From: Cardiobacterium hominis
GTDB taxonomy: Bacteria; Pseudomonadota; Gammaproteobacteria; Cardiobacteriales; Cardiobacteriaceae
NCBI RefSeq assembly: GCF_900637305.1
Contig: NZ_LR134365.1
Location: 671,001 to 735,000 of the forward strand
DNA length: 64,000 bases
Direction of reading: 5' to 3'
Shown in pieces: positions 1-8,731 of the stretch; positions within the stretch are counted from its first letter, which is position 1, and the number at the start of each line of letters is the position of its first letter. Under the pieces are notes generated by a model, which saw only the letters and a program-made list of their open reading frames with translations, was not told the origin of the DNA and made no database searches. The position numbers were made by a program, and so were the translations under genes.

Positions 1-607
1 AATCCGTGAGCCAATCATCCTCGCCAACATCCTCGTGCCGAAAGACTACCTTGGCGCGGTCATCGGCCTGTGCATCGAAAAACGCGGCGTGCAGAAAGAC
101 ATGCAGTTCGCCGGGCACCAAGTGCAGCTGCGCTTTGAAATGCCGATGAGCGAAGTGGTGCTGGACTTCTTCGACCGCCTCAAATCGGTGTCGCGCGGCT
201 TCGCCTCGTTTGACTACGAATTCCGCCGCTTTGAGCCGGCGAGCCTCGTCCGCCTGGACGTGCTGATTAACGGCGACAAAGTCGATTCGCTCTCCATCAT
301 CATCCACCGCGAACACGCGCAATCGCGCGGCCGCGACCTCGTCGAGCGCATGCGCGACCTCATCCCGCGGCAAATGTTTGAAGTCGCCATCCAGGCGGCG
401 ATTGGCAACCAGGTCATCGCCCGCTCAACCGTCAAAGCCTTGCGCAAAAACGTGCTCGCCAAATGCTACGGCGGCGACGTCTCGCGCAAACGCAAACTGC
501 TGGAAAAACAAAAAGCGGGCAAAAAACGGATGAAACAAGTCGGCAGCGTCGAAATCCCGCAAGAAGCCTTCCTCGCCGTCCTCAAAGTCGATAACAACAG
601 CAACTAA
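1..607 (+). CDS. lepA: Elongation factor 4 (LepA), C-terminal part
   Basis: Ribosome-associated GTPase that back-translocates stalled ribosomes. Only the last ~201 residues are in the window; the frame is open from base 2. What is seen matches domain V and the LepA-specific C-terminal domain: a motif [12 protein letters not shown] near the start, RGFASFDYE, and the conserved tail region with [19 protein letters not shown] and [15 protein letters not shown], followed by a basic stretch. The GTPase domain is upstream of the window. The stop is followed 15 bases later by lepB, the usual proteobacterial lepA-lepB pair, so the two are almost certainly co-transcribed. Confidence 0.97.
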   Translation, partial: IREPIILANILVPKDYLGAVIGLCIEKRGVQKDMQFAGHQVQLRFEMPMSEVVLDFFDRLKSVSRGFASFDYEFRRFEPASLVRLDVLINGDKVDSLSIIIHREHAQSRGRDLVERMRDLIPRQMFEVAIQAAIGNQVIARSTVKALRKNVLAKCYGGDVSRKRKLLEKQKAGKKRMKQVGSVEIPQEAFLAVLKVDNNSN

Positions 608-622
608 GGAACCCCCTCACAC

Positions 623-1642
623 ATGAACACCATCCAGCAAATCCTCGCCGGATTCATGACCCATTTTGAGCTGATTCTCACCGTCACCGTCATCATCTGC
701 TTCATCTTCTACCTCATCGACGGCCGCAGCTACCGCAAAACGCGCAAGCGCCTCTACCGCGCCTTCAAAACCGGCACCGAAACCCAGGAAGACCGCATCG
801 CCTACGCCACCCGCCTCGCCACCGTCATCCAGGGCAAAGGCGTGCGCCGCAAACACCAAAACGCCTTCGACCGCGCCCAACACGCCCTCACCCAACAAGA
901 GCCGCTCAAAGGCGCCGAACTCTACTGGCTCAAACACCCCGTGTACCCGCAAGAAAAAATCATCGAATTCTTCGGCGGCATGTTCTGGGTGCTGTTCACC
1001 GTGTGGTTCATCCGCTCCTTCATGTGGGAGCCGTTCCGCATCCCCTCCGGCTCGATGGAGCCGAACCTCTACGACGGCGACTTCATCCTCACCAGCAAAT
1101 ACAGCTACGGCATCAAACTGCCCGTACTGCGCACGACCCTCATCCCGACCGGCAGCGTGCAGCGCGGCGACGTCATCGTCTTCCGCTACCCGGAAAACCC
1201 CAGCCTGCACTACATCAAGCGCGTCATCGGCCTGCCCGGCGACCACATCCGCTACGAGCGCAACCACGTCTGGATCAACGACGAAGCGCAGCCGCTGGAA
1301 CCTACCGGCGAAACACGCGAAATCAACCGTGAGTACGGCGAGCGCAGCTACCGCATCCCCGCCGCCATCTACGAAGAAACCCTGACCGGCTACGGCAAAC
1401 ACCGCGCGCAACTCTACCCCGAAAACCCCAACACCCGCCCCGGCATGGTCGAAGGCAGCCTGACCGTCCCGGCAGGACACTACTTCGTCATGGGCGACAA
1501 CCGCGACGACAGCGAAGACAGCCGCGCCTGGGGCTTTGTCCCGGAAAAAAACCTGGTCGGCAAAGCCACCTTCATCTGGATGAACAGCAACTGCATCCTC
1601 GGCAAAGGCGACTGCAACCACATCGGCAAAAGCATCCGCTAA
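623..1642 (+). CDS. lepB: Signal peptidase I
   Basis: Inner-membrane serine protease that removes signal peptides from exported proteins. 339 residues. Two membrane segments are visible, at about residues 15-32 and 117-133, with a basic cytoplasmic loop between them. The catalytic serine is S144 in PSGSMEPNL and the general base is K199 in HYIKRVIGLPGD; the box MGDNRDDSEDSR is near the C-terminus. This Ser-Lys dyad layout is that of family S26A. ATG follows lepA by 15 bases. The gene is followed by an inverted repeat and then rnc, as in many gammaproteobacteria. Confidence 0.97.
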   Translation: MNTIQQILAGFMTHFELILTVTVIICFIFYLIDGRSYRKTRKRLYRAFKTGTETQEDRIAYATRLATVIQGKGVRRKHQNAFDRAQHALTQQEPLKGAELYWLKHPVYPQEKIIEFFGGMFWVLFTVWFIRSFMWEPFRIPSGSMEPNLYDGDFILTSKYSYGIKLPVLRTTLIPTGSVQRGDVIVFRYPENPSLHYIKRVIGLPGDHIRYERNHVWINDEAQPLEPTGETREINREYGERSYRIPAAIYEETLTGYGKHRAQLYPENPNTRPGMVEGSLTVPAGHYFVMGDNRDDSEDSRAWGFVPEKNLVGKATFIWMNSNCILGKGDCNHIGKSIR

Positions 1643-1652
1643 AACACCCATC

Positions 1653-1711
1653 GTAGGGTGGGTCTTGACCCACCACCAAACCATTCTACGGTGGGGCAAG
1701 CCCCACCCTAC
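1653..1711. repeat. Inverted repeat of the GTAGGGTGGG type
   Basis: Two imperfect palindromes, GTAGGGTGGGTCTTGACCC and the facing GGTGGGGCAAGCCCCACCC, fill the lepB-rnc gap. Together they form a larger inverted repeat bounded by GTAGGGTGGG and CCCACCCTAC. A second copy is at 28566-28632. This is an interspersed intergenic repeat that could fold as a hairpin between lepB and rnc. Confidence 0.75.
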
Positions 1712-1723
1712 ATCCCCCCAACC

Positions 1724-2389
1724 ATGCACCCCCTCGAACAAGCGCTGAACTACCGCTTCACCGACACCGCCCTCCTCACCCGCGCGCTGACCCACCGCAG
1801 CCACAGCGCCAAACACAACGAACGCCTCGAATTCCTCGGCGACGCCCTGCTCGAAACCATCAGCAGCATCTGGATCTACCAGAACCGCCGCGACGTACCC
1901 GAAGGCGACCTCACCCGCCTGCGCGCCACCATCGTCAGCGGCGAAAACCTCGCCGCCATCGCCCGCCGCCTCAACCTCGGCCAACACCTGCATCTGGGCA
2001 GCGGCGAACTGAAAAGCGGCGGCGCGCGGCGCAACTCCATCCTGGCGGACGCCGTCGAAGCGCTCATCGCCGCGGTATACCTGGACAGCGACTACCCCAC
2101 CTGCGAACACATCACCCTCGCGCTCCTCAAAGACGACCTCAGCGCCCTGCCACAAACCGCGACCCGCCTCAAAGACGCGAAAACCCAACTGCAAGAATAC
2201 CTGCAAGGCCGCGGCCTGCCGCTACCGGACTACCAAATCACCGAAGAAAGCGGCCCCGAACACGCGCGTGAATTCCAGATTGAAGCGACCAGCGGCGACT
2301 ACCGCGCCATCGCGCACGGTAGCAGCCGCAAAAAAGCCGAACAACAAGCCGCCGCCGACCTGCTTGCCCAATACCAAAACCACAAATAA
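1724..2389 (+). CDS. rnc: Ribonuclease III
   Basis: Double-strand-specific endoribonuclease that processes rRNA precursors and structured mRNAs. 221 residues. The RNase III signature NERLEFLGDALLE is at about residues 32-44, and the second acidic pair is in ADAVEALIAAVYLD (D109, E112). A double-stranded RNA-binding domain occupies about residues 150-218 and ends in SSRKKAEQQAAADLL. The frame stays open back to 1658, but that stretch is the intergenic repeat, and family length and homology both begin at the ATG MHPLEQALNYRF. A secreted-protein gene and then era follow; the normal order is rnc-era. Confidence 0.95.
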   Translation: MHPLEQALNYRFTDTALLTRALTHRSHSAKHNERLEFLGDALLETISSIWIYQNRRDVPEGDLTRLRATIVSGENLAAIARRLNLGQHLHLGSGELKSGGARRNSILADAVEALIAAVYLDSDYPTCEHITLALLKDDLSALPQTATRLKDAKTQLQEYLQGRGLPLPDYQITEESGPEHAREFQIEATSGDYRAIAHGSSRKKAEQQAAADLLAQYQNHK

Positions 2390-2402
2390 CCCGGAAAACC
2401 CC

Positions 2403-3389
2403 ATGAAGCGCAAACACATCGCCATCCCCCTCCTGCTCGCCCTCGCTGCCAACCTCTCCACCGCCGCCAAACCGAACAGCGAACCCGCCACCTCCCCCGA
2501 CAAACCCTACAACCTGCATCACTTGTACAGACCCGACAACCTGCACACCTTGAGCAGCGCCGCCCCTAAACCCGACAACATGGACGCCCCGCCAGTCCTG
2601 CAGCCGCAGCCCGCCAGCGTGTACGACGCCGCCACAGCCGCCAAAACCGACATCACCTACACCCCCTACCCCTCCGCCAAAAACATCCCCGCCAACAATG
2701 GGCACCGCAAAATCCTGGGCGAAACCGCCGATGGTCGCCGGGTCATCCAGGACTACTACCAAAACAGCGACCACCCGCGCACCGCGCCCTACATCCTCAA
2801 CCGCTACGGCGACCCGCGAGCCACCATCATCATCAACGCCGACAGCAAACTCGTCTGGTACAACCAGGACGGCAGCGTGTACGCCATCCAGCACTACCAT
2901 GACGGCCAGCCTGCCGGATACCTGAGCTACTACCGCAACGGCCGCCTCGTCGCACAAAAACCCCGTCCCGGCAGCGACCACGATTTCTACGGCATCGGCG
3001 GCAAAGCCACAGCAGGCACGCGCTACTACTACGACGACGGCCACATCCTCGCCCTCGAATACCAGCATGGGCGCATTGGCAGCTGCTTCGCCGCCTTCTA
3101 CTGCGAAGAAGGCGAAAGCCTCTACGCCCCGGACGGCACCCCGCTCCTCGCCTGGCAGAGTGACCAAAGCGGTGACATCATCTCCAGCCACAGCTGGAAC
3201 ACCCTCAACACCACCCCGGCCGGACAACAGGCCGCGCGCCGCCAGAGCATCAACGCCGCCCTCGCCCGCCGGGACGACATCAAACAACAGCTGCGGAACA
3301 ACAGCGACCTCAACCGGCACAACCGCGAGAGAACCGCCACCGACCTGCCTGAACCAGCCCTTTTTGATACACCTTTTGATACACCTTGA
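2403..3389 (+). CDS. Secreted protein with one copy of the ADGRR/MORN-like module
   Basis: Unrecognised by name. 328 residues, beginning with a clear signal peptide (basic MKRKH, hydrophobic LLLALAANL, then TAA). The body contains one copy of the module found three times in the 887-residue protein at 9358-12021. Its landmarks are ETADGRRVIQDYYQNSDHP, WYNQDGSVYAIQHYHDGQ, YYRNGRLVAQ, RYYYDDGHILALEYQ and SWNTLNTTPAGQQAARRQ. The W/Y-DGS-YxxG-Y-x-x-GRL pattern resembles MORN_2 / YwqK-type repeats, so a scaffold or binding role outside the cytoplasm is plausible but inferred. The ATG is preceded by GGAAAACCCC. It splits the usual rnc-era pair. Confidence 0.7.
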   Translation: MKRKHIAIPLLLALAANLSTAAKPNSEPATSPDKPYNLHHLYRPDNLHTLSSAAPKPDNMDAPPVLQPQPASVYDAATAAKTDITYTPYPSAKNIPANNGHRKILGETADGRRVIQDYYQNSDHPRTAPYILNRYGDPRATIIINADSKLVWYNQDGSVYAIQHYHDGQPAGYLSYYRNGRLVAQKPRPGSDHDFYGIGGKATAGTRYYYDDGHILALEYQHGRIGSCFAAFYCEEGESLYAPDGTPLLAWQSDQSGDIISSHSWNTLNTTPAGQQAARRQSINAALARRDDIKQQLRNNSDLNRHNRERTATDLPEPALFDTPFDTP

Positions 3390-3435
3390 GCGCTCAAGCG
3401 GACTACCCCCTACCCATCACCTCCCAGGAACCCCC

Positions 3436-4338
3436 ATGAACACGCGCGCCGGACACATCGCCGTCGTTGGCCGCCCCAACGTCGGCAAATCCACCCTGAT
3501 TAACCACCTCATCGGCCAGAAAATCGCCATCACCAGCAAAAAACCGCAGACCACGCGGCACGCGCTGCTCGGCATCCACACCACGGGCGAGAACCAAATC
3601 ATCTTCGTCGATACCCCCGGCATCCACCAAAGCCGGGAAAAAGCCATCAACCGCCACATGAACCGCACCGCCTGGCAAAGCATGGACTACGTCGATCTCA
3701 TCCTGCAGGTCTCTGAGGCCGGGCGCTGGAACGACGAAGACGCGCGCATCGCCAAAGCGCTGGCCGCAGGCGACAAACCCGTCATTCAGGTGCCGAACAA
3801 AATCGACCGCCTGCGCGACAAAACCGTGCTGCTCAAAGAACTCGAACACATCCAGAGCCTCGGCAACTGGCAGGCGATCATCCCCGTCTCCGCCCAACAG
3901 CGGCAAAACCTCGACACGCTGGAGCGCGCGCTGATACCGTTTCTCCCCGAACAGCCGTGGCTCTACCCCGAAGACCACATCACCACCGCCGGCATGCGCT
4001 TCATGGCTGCTGAAATCATCCGCGAAAAAATCTTCCGCTACCTGCACCAGGAAATCCCCTACGCCCTCGGCGTCATCATCGACCAGTACCAAGAAGACGA
4101 GCGCCTCGTCGAAATCGACGCCACCATCATGGTGGAGCGCGACAGCCAAAAAGGCATCGTCATCGGCAAGGGCGGGCAGACGCTGCGCCTCATCGGTCAG
4201 CGCGCGCGCGAAGAACTGGAAGGACTGCTGGAAAAAAAAGTGATGCTGCGCAACCACGTCAAAACCAAAGAAAACTGGCGCGACAACGACGCCATCATCC
4301 ACAGCATGGGGCACGGCAGTGGCACAGAAGACGCCTGA
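3436..4338 (+). CDS. era: GTPase Era
   Basis: Ras-like GTPase that binds 16S rRNA and acts in 30S assembly. 300 residues. The G1 motif GRPNVGKS is at residues 12-19, G3 is DTPG in FVDTPGIHQ, and G4 is NKID in VPNKIDRL. A C-terminal KH domain carries GIVIGKGGQTLRLIG. The start is the ATG of MNTRAGHIAVVGRPN, 7 bases after an AGGA; longer readings upstream run back into the previous gene's other frame. The last 20 bases overlap the next gene. Confidence 0.96.
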   Translation: MNTRAGHIAVVGRPNVGKSTLINHLIGQKIAITSKKPQTTRHALLGIHTTGENQIIFVDTPGIHQSREKAINRHMNRTAWQSMDYVDLILQVSEAGRWNDEDARIAKALAAGDKPVIQVPNKIDRLRDKTVLLKELEHIQSLGNWQAIIPVSAQQRQNLDTLERALIPFLPEQPWLYPEDHITTAGMRFMAAEIIREKIFRYLHQEIPYALGVIIDQYQEDERLVEIDATIMVERDSQKGIVIGKGGQTLRLIGQRAREELEGLLEKKVMLRNHVKTKENWRDNDAIIHSMGHGSGTEDA

Positions 4339-4699
4339 TGCGCCCGAACCCGCGCCGCTCAAACCCTGCACCCCGCTCGTCGGCGGACTTATCGTCCTCG
4401 CCGCGCTGTTGCACCAGGTGACACACGGCTACGGCAGCGCCATCTGCCTGCTGCTGATCGTCATCGTCATGGGCGGACAGGCGCTGATGCTGCACCAAAT
4501 CCGCCGCGATTTTGCCGCCATCGACGCCGCCAAAGCGGCTTTTGAGGCGGATGGCGACCCCGCCCACCTCGACGCCATCGACCACATCGCGCTGCGCATC
4601 CTGCACGAAAACAAACTGCTCACCGCCGCCAGCAAAACGCGCCTGCAACGCTGGCGTGCTTACGTCGCCGAACAACAAACGCCCCGCCACGGCGCCTAA
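4319..4699 (+). CDS. Small predicted inner-membrane protein
   Basis: Hypothetical, 126 residues from a GTG. Two adjacent hydrophobic stretches (LVGGLIVLAALLHQV and AICLLLIVIVMGGQALML, about residues 19-56) suggest a hairpin of two membrane helices. They are followed by a soluble helical tail rich in Ala and charged residues. The reading frame begins inside era and overlaps it by 20 bases, suggesting translational coupling. No family recognised. Confidence 0.55.
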   Translation: MAQKTPDAPEPAPLKPCTPLVGGLIVLAALLHQVTHGYGSAICLLLIVIVMGGQALMLHQIRRDFAAIDAAKAAFEADGDPAHLDAIDHIALRILHENKLLTAASKTRLQRWRAYVAEQQTPRHGA

Positions 4700-4706
4700 C
4701 ACAAAC

Positions 4707-5400
4707 TCACCCCGCAAACGTCTCCCGCAGAATCGCCAGCACCGCTGCGATTTTCGCCGCTTGCACGCGGTGCGGGGTGACGGCGTAGATGCTGACCGCA
4801 GGCAGCGTCCATTCCGGCAAGACGCGCTGCAAACGTCCGCACGCCAGCGCCGCTGCCGCCTCGCCCTCAAGCATCAGCGCCAGCCCCAGTCCCGCTTCGC
4901 ACAGCACGCGCACCGCCGCGAGCTGGTTGCAGTAAAGACTGTCTTCAATATCCAGCAGATAGCGCGCCTCGCCGCGCTGTATTTCCAGATGCAGCGGCAG
5001 ATGGTGCAGCCAGCGTTGCCGCGTCAAATCGGCGGGGGTGTGGATGGGCGGGGCATGCTTCAGCCAGGCGGGCGCAGCGCAGATCTGCCAACGCCACTCG
5101 GCGAGAGGGCGCGCGACGAGGTCGGGCGCGTCCAGCGCATGATCGCCGCCGCGCAGGGCAATATCAATCGCGCCGCTGCGCAGATCCGCCAGCGCTTCGC
5201 CGAAATGCAATTGCAGGCGCAACGCGGGGTGTTCGTCGCCGATGCGCCGCAGGGCGCGCTGAAAGGCGGCGGCGTTTGCCATGCTGGTCGGCGCGGCAAG
5301 GCGCACCTCGCCGGCGATTTCGGTTTTAAGATTGGCGAGGGCGAGGCGGGTATCGTGCAGGGTCGCATTGAGGCGGCGGCAATTCGTTTGGCAATCTCTA
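4707..5400 (-). pseudogene. LysR-family regulator, N-terminus lost at an IS remnant
   Basis: The reading frame encodes the effector-binding domain of a LysR-type regulator. It contains EVRLAAPTSMANAAAF, LRSGAIDIALRGGDHA, LVARPLAEWRWQICAAPAWL and the closing CGRLQRVLPEW. The linker upstream (RRLNATLHDTRLALANLK) is also LysR-like, but the winged-helix DNA-binding domain is missing. At about 5385-5400 the frame runs into the transposase remnant on the same strand. The gene therefore lost its first ~90 codons when the element inserted or later rearranged. No helix-turn-helix for this protein is found on the far side of the element. Confidence 0.8.
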
Positions 5401-6006
5401 CCTCCGCACCAATCAACTCCTGTACCGACGAAGCAAATGCCTTACCCGTGTAACCACCGTCAGCAAGGATTTTTTGTACCGCACCAAGATTATCCCGCCC
5501 ACGTTCCAAGGCTAGCAGGCAGCCTTTTCTATCCGTAACATCCGCCGTCGTTACCGCAAGCGCATGCGGCAAACCTTGCGTGTCAACCGCTATATGCCGC
5601 TTGATACCGCTAACCTTCTTGCCCGCATCGTAGCCTTTTTCCATGGCGGTATCCGTGTTCTTCACACTCTGCGCATCAATAATCAGGAAAGTGGTTGCTT
5701 CATGGCGACCCTGCTTGCGGCGCTCCGCAACTACCTGATTTTTTTAATGCTTCCTCAAGGATGCTGATGCCACTCTCGCGTAGCTCAGTCCATCTCTGGA
5801 AGTAGGAATGCACGGTGCGCCATTTGGGGAAATCGCCCGGCAAAGCGCGCCAGGAGCAGCCGGTGCGTTGCAGATAGAGAATGGCACGAGATATCGTACA
5901 AGTCCACCTGGCGTGGCGCTGTGCGTTTACGGGCACTTTCCAGCAGGGGAAGGAGAGGCGCAAATTGCTCGCGACTGATATCGCTTGGGTAGGTTTTTCT
6001 GTTCAT
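5387..6006 (-). pseudogene. IS5-family transposase remnant, frameshifted and 3'-truncated
   Basis: Three frames together give an IS5-type (DDE) transposase. First is MNRKTYPSDISREQFAPLLP (from 6006), then GCSWRALPGDFPKWRTVHSY, then RRKQGRHEATTFLIIDAQSV, DTQGLPHALAVTTADVTDR and ILADGGYTG. The first two catalytic aspartates are present (IIDAQSV, ADGGYTG), but the part carrying the glutamate is gone because the frame ends at the junction with the LysR gene. Shifts occur near 5890 and 5715. Not functional. Confidence 0.85.
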
Positions 6007-6088
6007 GCCGATAGTTTACAGCAGAGGCTGAGACAATGAACACGTTCTAAGAACGACATTGCGCGGCGCAATACGGCTTTTCGTTTCC

Positions 6089-6110
6089 GAGACGTTGCCT
6101 GCAACGTCTC
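6089..6110. repeat. 22-bp palindrome GAGACGTTGC...GCAACGTCTC
   Basis: Ten-base arms GAGACGTTGC and GCAACGTCTC are separated by CT. It lies between the IS5 remnant and the intact LysR gene, just past that gene's stop, so it may serve as a 3' hairpin; no T-run follows on either strand. Confidence 0.5.
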
Positions 6111-6184
6111 TACGAAATCCAGCAACCACGCCGCTTGGTGGCGTTCTCCCATCCCACACAACCTCTGCCTCCATTCATCGCCGC

Positions 6185-7039
6185 TCATGCGCCCGCCAGT
6201 GCTTCCCCGAAAAAATCCGCCACCGCGCGCACGGCGGGGCTGCGGCGCACGTCTTCGTGCATGACCAGATACAGCGCCGCCGCGCAGGCGGGCGGGGGTT
6301 CGTCTGCGCGCAGTGCCACTGTCTGCAAGCCGTCTGCGGGCGAAACGGCGAAATCGGGCAGGATGCCGATGCCGATTTGTCCGGCAATCGCCTGTTTGAC
6401 GGCGGCGAAGTCGTTGCTGGCAAAGACGATGTCCGCGTCCTCGCCAATCTGCTCCATGAACCAGCGGCTGTGCCGCGCTTCCACCGCGAGTTGGACAAAC
6501 TGCCAGTCGGCACGGCGGCGCGTGAGGTAATCGCGGTGCGCGCAGAGGCGGAAGGCGAAGCCGCGCAGGCGGCGCACGGCGAGATCGTTTTGCGTCGGGC
6601 GGACGAGGCGCAGGGCGATATCCGCCTGTCGCCCATGCAAATCGGCCAGCGCCGCTTCCGCGAGCAGGTGCAGGCGGATATCGGCGTGTTTGCGGTAGAA
6701 ATCGGTCAGATGCGGCATCAGCAGCAGGCGGACGACAAACGGTGGCGCCGAGACGGTCACGCTGTGCCGCACCGCCGCCTGTTCGCGGGCAACGCGCTGT
6801 AACACGTTCATCTCTTTGCATAAATCGCAGGCATGGCGGTATAGCCGTTCGCCGTCGGCGGTGAGCAGGTAGCGCTTGCCGATGCGATCGAAGAGGCGCA
6901 GGCCGAGCGCCTGTTCCAGTTGGGCGATTTGCCGCGACACGGTGCTGTGTTGCACGTCCAGCGCGGCAGCGGCAGCGGTCAGCGTTTCTTTTTCCACCAG
7001 CGTGGCGAAGTAGCGGATGCCGTTCCAGTCGAGATTCAT
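6185..7039 (-). CDS. LysR-family transcriptional regulator (intact)
   Basis: About 284 residues. The N-terminal winged helix-turn-helix is complete: MNLDWNGIRYFATLVEKETL, AAAAALDVQHSTVSRQIAQLE and LGLRLFDRIGKRY. It is followed by an effector-binding domain with ADIALRLVRP and GIGILPDFAV. Two ATGs and a TTG are in frame at the start; the second ATG (7039) has AAAGAGG at the best spacing. It is divergent from the SDR remnant at 7145, so it probably once regulated that gene. The effector is unknown. Confidence 0.88.
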   Translation of the reverse strand: MNLDWNGIRYFATLVEKETLTAAAAALDVQHSTVSRQIAQLEQALGLRLFDRIGKRYLLTADGERLYRHACDLCKEMNVLQRVAREQAAVRHSVTVSAPPFVVRLLLMPHLTDFYRKHADIRLHLLAEAALADLHGRQADIALRLVRPTQNDLAVRRLRGFAFRLCAHRDYLTRRRADWQFVQLAVEARHSRWFMEQIGEDADIVFASNDFAAVKQAIAGQIGIGILPDFAVSPADGLQTVALRADEPPPACAAALYLVMHEDVRRSPAVRAVADFFGEALAGA

Positions 7040-7144
7040 CATGGCCTCTTTGTGCAATTTTCATCAAATACTGCCAGTTTATCCCGTATTACCGCATTTG
7101 CAAACGTTCTAGACACCCTTCCTTTTACTTCACGGAGCTTCATC

Positions 7145-7237
7145 ATGACCTTACTCACCGGTAAACACGCTGTCATCACCGGCGGCAGCGACGGCATCGG
7201 CCTCGGCATTGCCCGCGCTTTTGCTATGGCTGGCGCG
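7145..7237 (+). pseudogene. Short-chain dehydrogenase, N-terminal fragment
   Basis: Starts with ATG and encodes MTLLTGKHAVITGGSDGIG followed by LGIARAFAMAGA, the beginning of an SDR Rossmann fold with its TGGSDGIG dinucleotide-binding loop. After about 31 codons the homology stops abruptly at GGCGCG|GAGCAA. The sequence then becomes the complementary strand of an HxlR-type gene. The catalytic YxxxK region is absent. Confidence 0.8.
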
Positions 7238-7390
7238 GAGCAACTCGGCAAAGCGCTTCGCGCCGTCTTGCAAATGGTAAAGAATCACCGCCTTCCATTT
7301 ACCGCCGACCAGATCCATCGCCAGACTGAGCGGGCAGGGATACACCTTGCCGTTCAGGCGGACAAAATCGCTCACACATTCTTCCTTCAT
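7238..7390 (-). pseudogene. HxlR-family regulator, N-terminal fragment
   Basis: Reads MKEECVSDFVRLNGKVYPCP, then SLAMDLVGGKWKAVILYHL and GAKRFAELLR, the first ~50 residues of an HxlR (MarR-like winged helix) protein including the conserved Cys and GGKWK. It ends at the same junction as the SDR fragment. Both genes pointed at this point, so one deletion removing both 3' ends explains the arrangement. The fragment is divergent from the NmrA-like gene at 7473, a common HxlR/target pairing. Confidence 0.8.
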
Positions 7391-7472
7391 ATCCAACCTA
7401 TTGAAAAAGATAGCTCTTGTTCTCCCTGTCGCGCGCGCCGATACTGGCCGCCCCTTAAAACCGGAGAACCCC

Positions 7473-8420
7473 ATGCAACCCCTCATTGCCATCGCGGGCG
7501 CAACCAGCAAACAAGGCCGCAGCGTCGTTGCCACCCTGCTACGCAGCGGACAATACCGCGTGCGCGCGCTCACCCGCAACCCCGCCGCACCACAAGCCCG
7601 CGCGCTGGCGCAACTGGGCGCGGAAGTCGTCGCCGCACCGCTCGCCGTCGGCCATCACGCCGCCTGGCGCGCCGCCTTTCACGGGGCAGACAGCGCCTTT
7701 CTCATGACCCCGCCCACCCCGCCGAACGACTCGGACGAATTCGCCCTCGGCTGCGCGCTCGCCGATGCCGCCGTCGCCGCAGACGTGCCGCACCTCATCT
7801 TCAGCACGCTGGAAAACGTCGCCGCCATCAGCCACGGCGACAAATACGCGCCGCACTTCACCGACAAGGCGCGCATCGCCGACCACATCCGCGGGCTGCC
7901 GGTGGCGCACAGCTTCATCATGCTGGCGTTTTTCTACACCAACCTGCTCGAATACTACATCCCGCGCCGCGAGGGCGACACGCTGCTGTTGCCCATCTAC
8001 CTGCCGGAAGACTATCGCGCGCCCTTCGTCGATCCGCTGACCGCCACCGGCCCGGCAGTCGCCGAAATCCTCGCTCACCCCGCCCAATACCAGGGACAAA
8101 CCCTGCCCGTTATCGGCGACATCCTCTCGCCGCGCGACATCGTCGCTACCTTCAGCCGCGTCACCGGCATCCGCGCCGAATACCGCAGCGCCTACGACCG
8201 CGACGGCCTGCTGCACCATTTCCCCGCCTTCGCCGCCAACGAACTGCTGGTGCGGGAGCTGCTCGGCATGACGAGCTATGCCGTCGAATACGGCTACTAC
8301 CGCCCCGAACGCGACCTTGCCTGGAGCCGCCGCATCGACCCGACCGCGTTCACTTGGGAACAATTCCTGCGCCATAGCGGTTGGCGTGGCGAAGCGGTGC
8401 CATTCGGGGTAGCGCATTAA
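7473..8420 (+). CDS. NmrA-like NAD(P)-binding protein
   Basis: 315 residues, Rossmann-fold atypical SDR of the NmrA/quinone-oxidoreductase-2 type. The nucleotide-binding loop is GATSKQG at residues 9-15, with RVRALTRNP after strand 2. Later landmarks are ENVAAISHGDKYAPHFTDK, a hydrophobic HSFIMLAFFYTNLLEYY and the TFSRVTGI region. The start MQPLIAIAGATSKQG follows CCGGAGAACCCC. A role as a redox sensor or oxidoreductase is inferred from the family. A partial, rearranged second copy of the middle of this gene lies at 23463-24006. Confidence 0.85.
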   Translation: MQPLIAIAGATSKQGRSVVATLLRSGQYRVRALTRNPAAPQARALAQLGAEVVAAPLAVGHHAAWRAAFHGADSAFLMTPPTPPNDSDEFALGCALADAAVAADVPHLIFSTLENVAAISHGDKYAPHFTDKARIADHIRGLPVAHSFIMLAFFYTNLLEYYIPRREGDTLLLPIYLPEDYRAPFVDPLTATGPAVAEILAHPAQYQGQTLPVIGDILSPRDIVATFSRVTGIRAEYRSAYDRDGLLHHFPAFAANELLVRELLGMTSYAVEYGYYRPERDLAWSRRIDPTAFTWEQFLRHSGWRGEAVPFGVAH

Positions 8421-8493
8421 AGTGCCCTCTCCTGTGGGAAGGGCGGGGCGACCGCATACCACCGATACCAAGACAGCAGAAACAGACGCCCCA

Positions 8494-8528
8494 TTTACAT
8501 ACACCCTGAGCGCTCAGGCGTATGTAAA
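8494..8528. repeat. Palindromic element, copy A
   Basis: Near-perfect palindrome with outer arms TTTACATAC / GTATGTAAA and inner core CCTGAGCGCTCAGG. It sits about 75 bases after the NmrA-like stop. Related copies are at 54024-54058 and 57425-57457. The rest of 8421-8731 contains only GC-rich short inverted repeats (8541-8576) and the upstream region of the next gene. Confidence 0.8.
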
Positions 8529-8731
8529 CCGCCAAGTTGCCTCCTCCCCCGGTGGGGGAGGGTCGGGGTGGGGGCAGCAAACCAAAGCATTTATCGCACT
8601 TCCGGCGAGACAGATGAAAAGCAGCATCCATGAAATCATGGTGATGCACAGCGCATCCATCCGTCGGAAACAACCCTGAAATCCGGCGCACCGGGCTACA
8701 ATGCGACCTCCCCCAACAAACAGGAGTCAGT

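Noticed and set aside
617..2206. Long minus-strand open frame antisense to lepB and rnc
   Set aside because: Valine/alanine/glycine-rich shadow of GC-rich genes on the plus strand; lepB and rnc motifs are unambiguous. The same applies to the long minus frames at 9424-12078, 2238-3320 and 60592-62901.
6059..6802. Plus-strand open frames antisense to the intact LysR gene
   Set aside because: Shadow frames; the minus strand has a full helix-turn-helix and effector domain.
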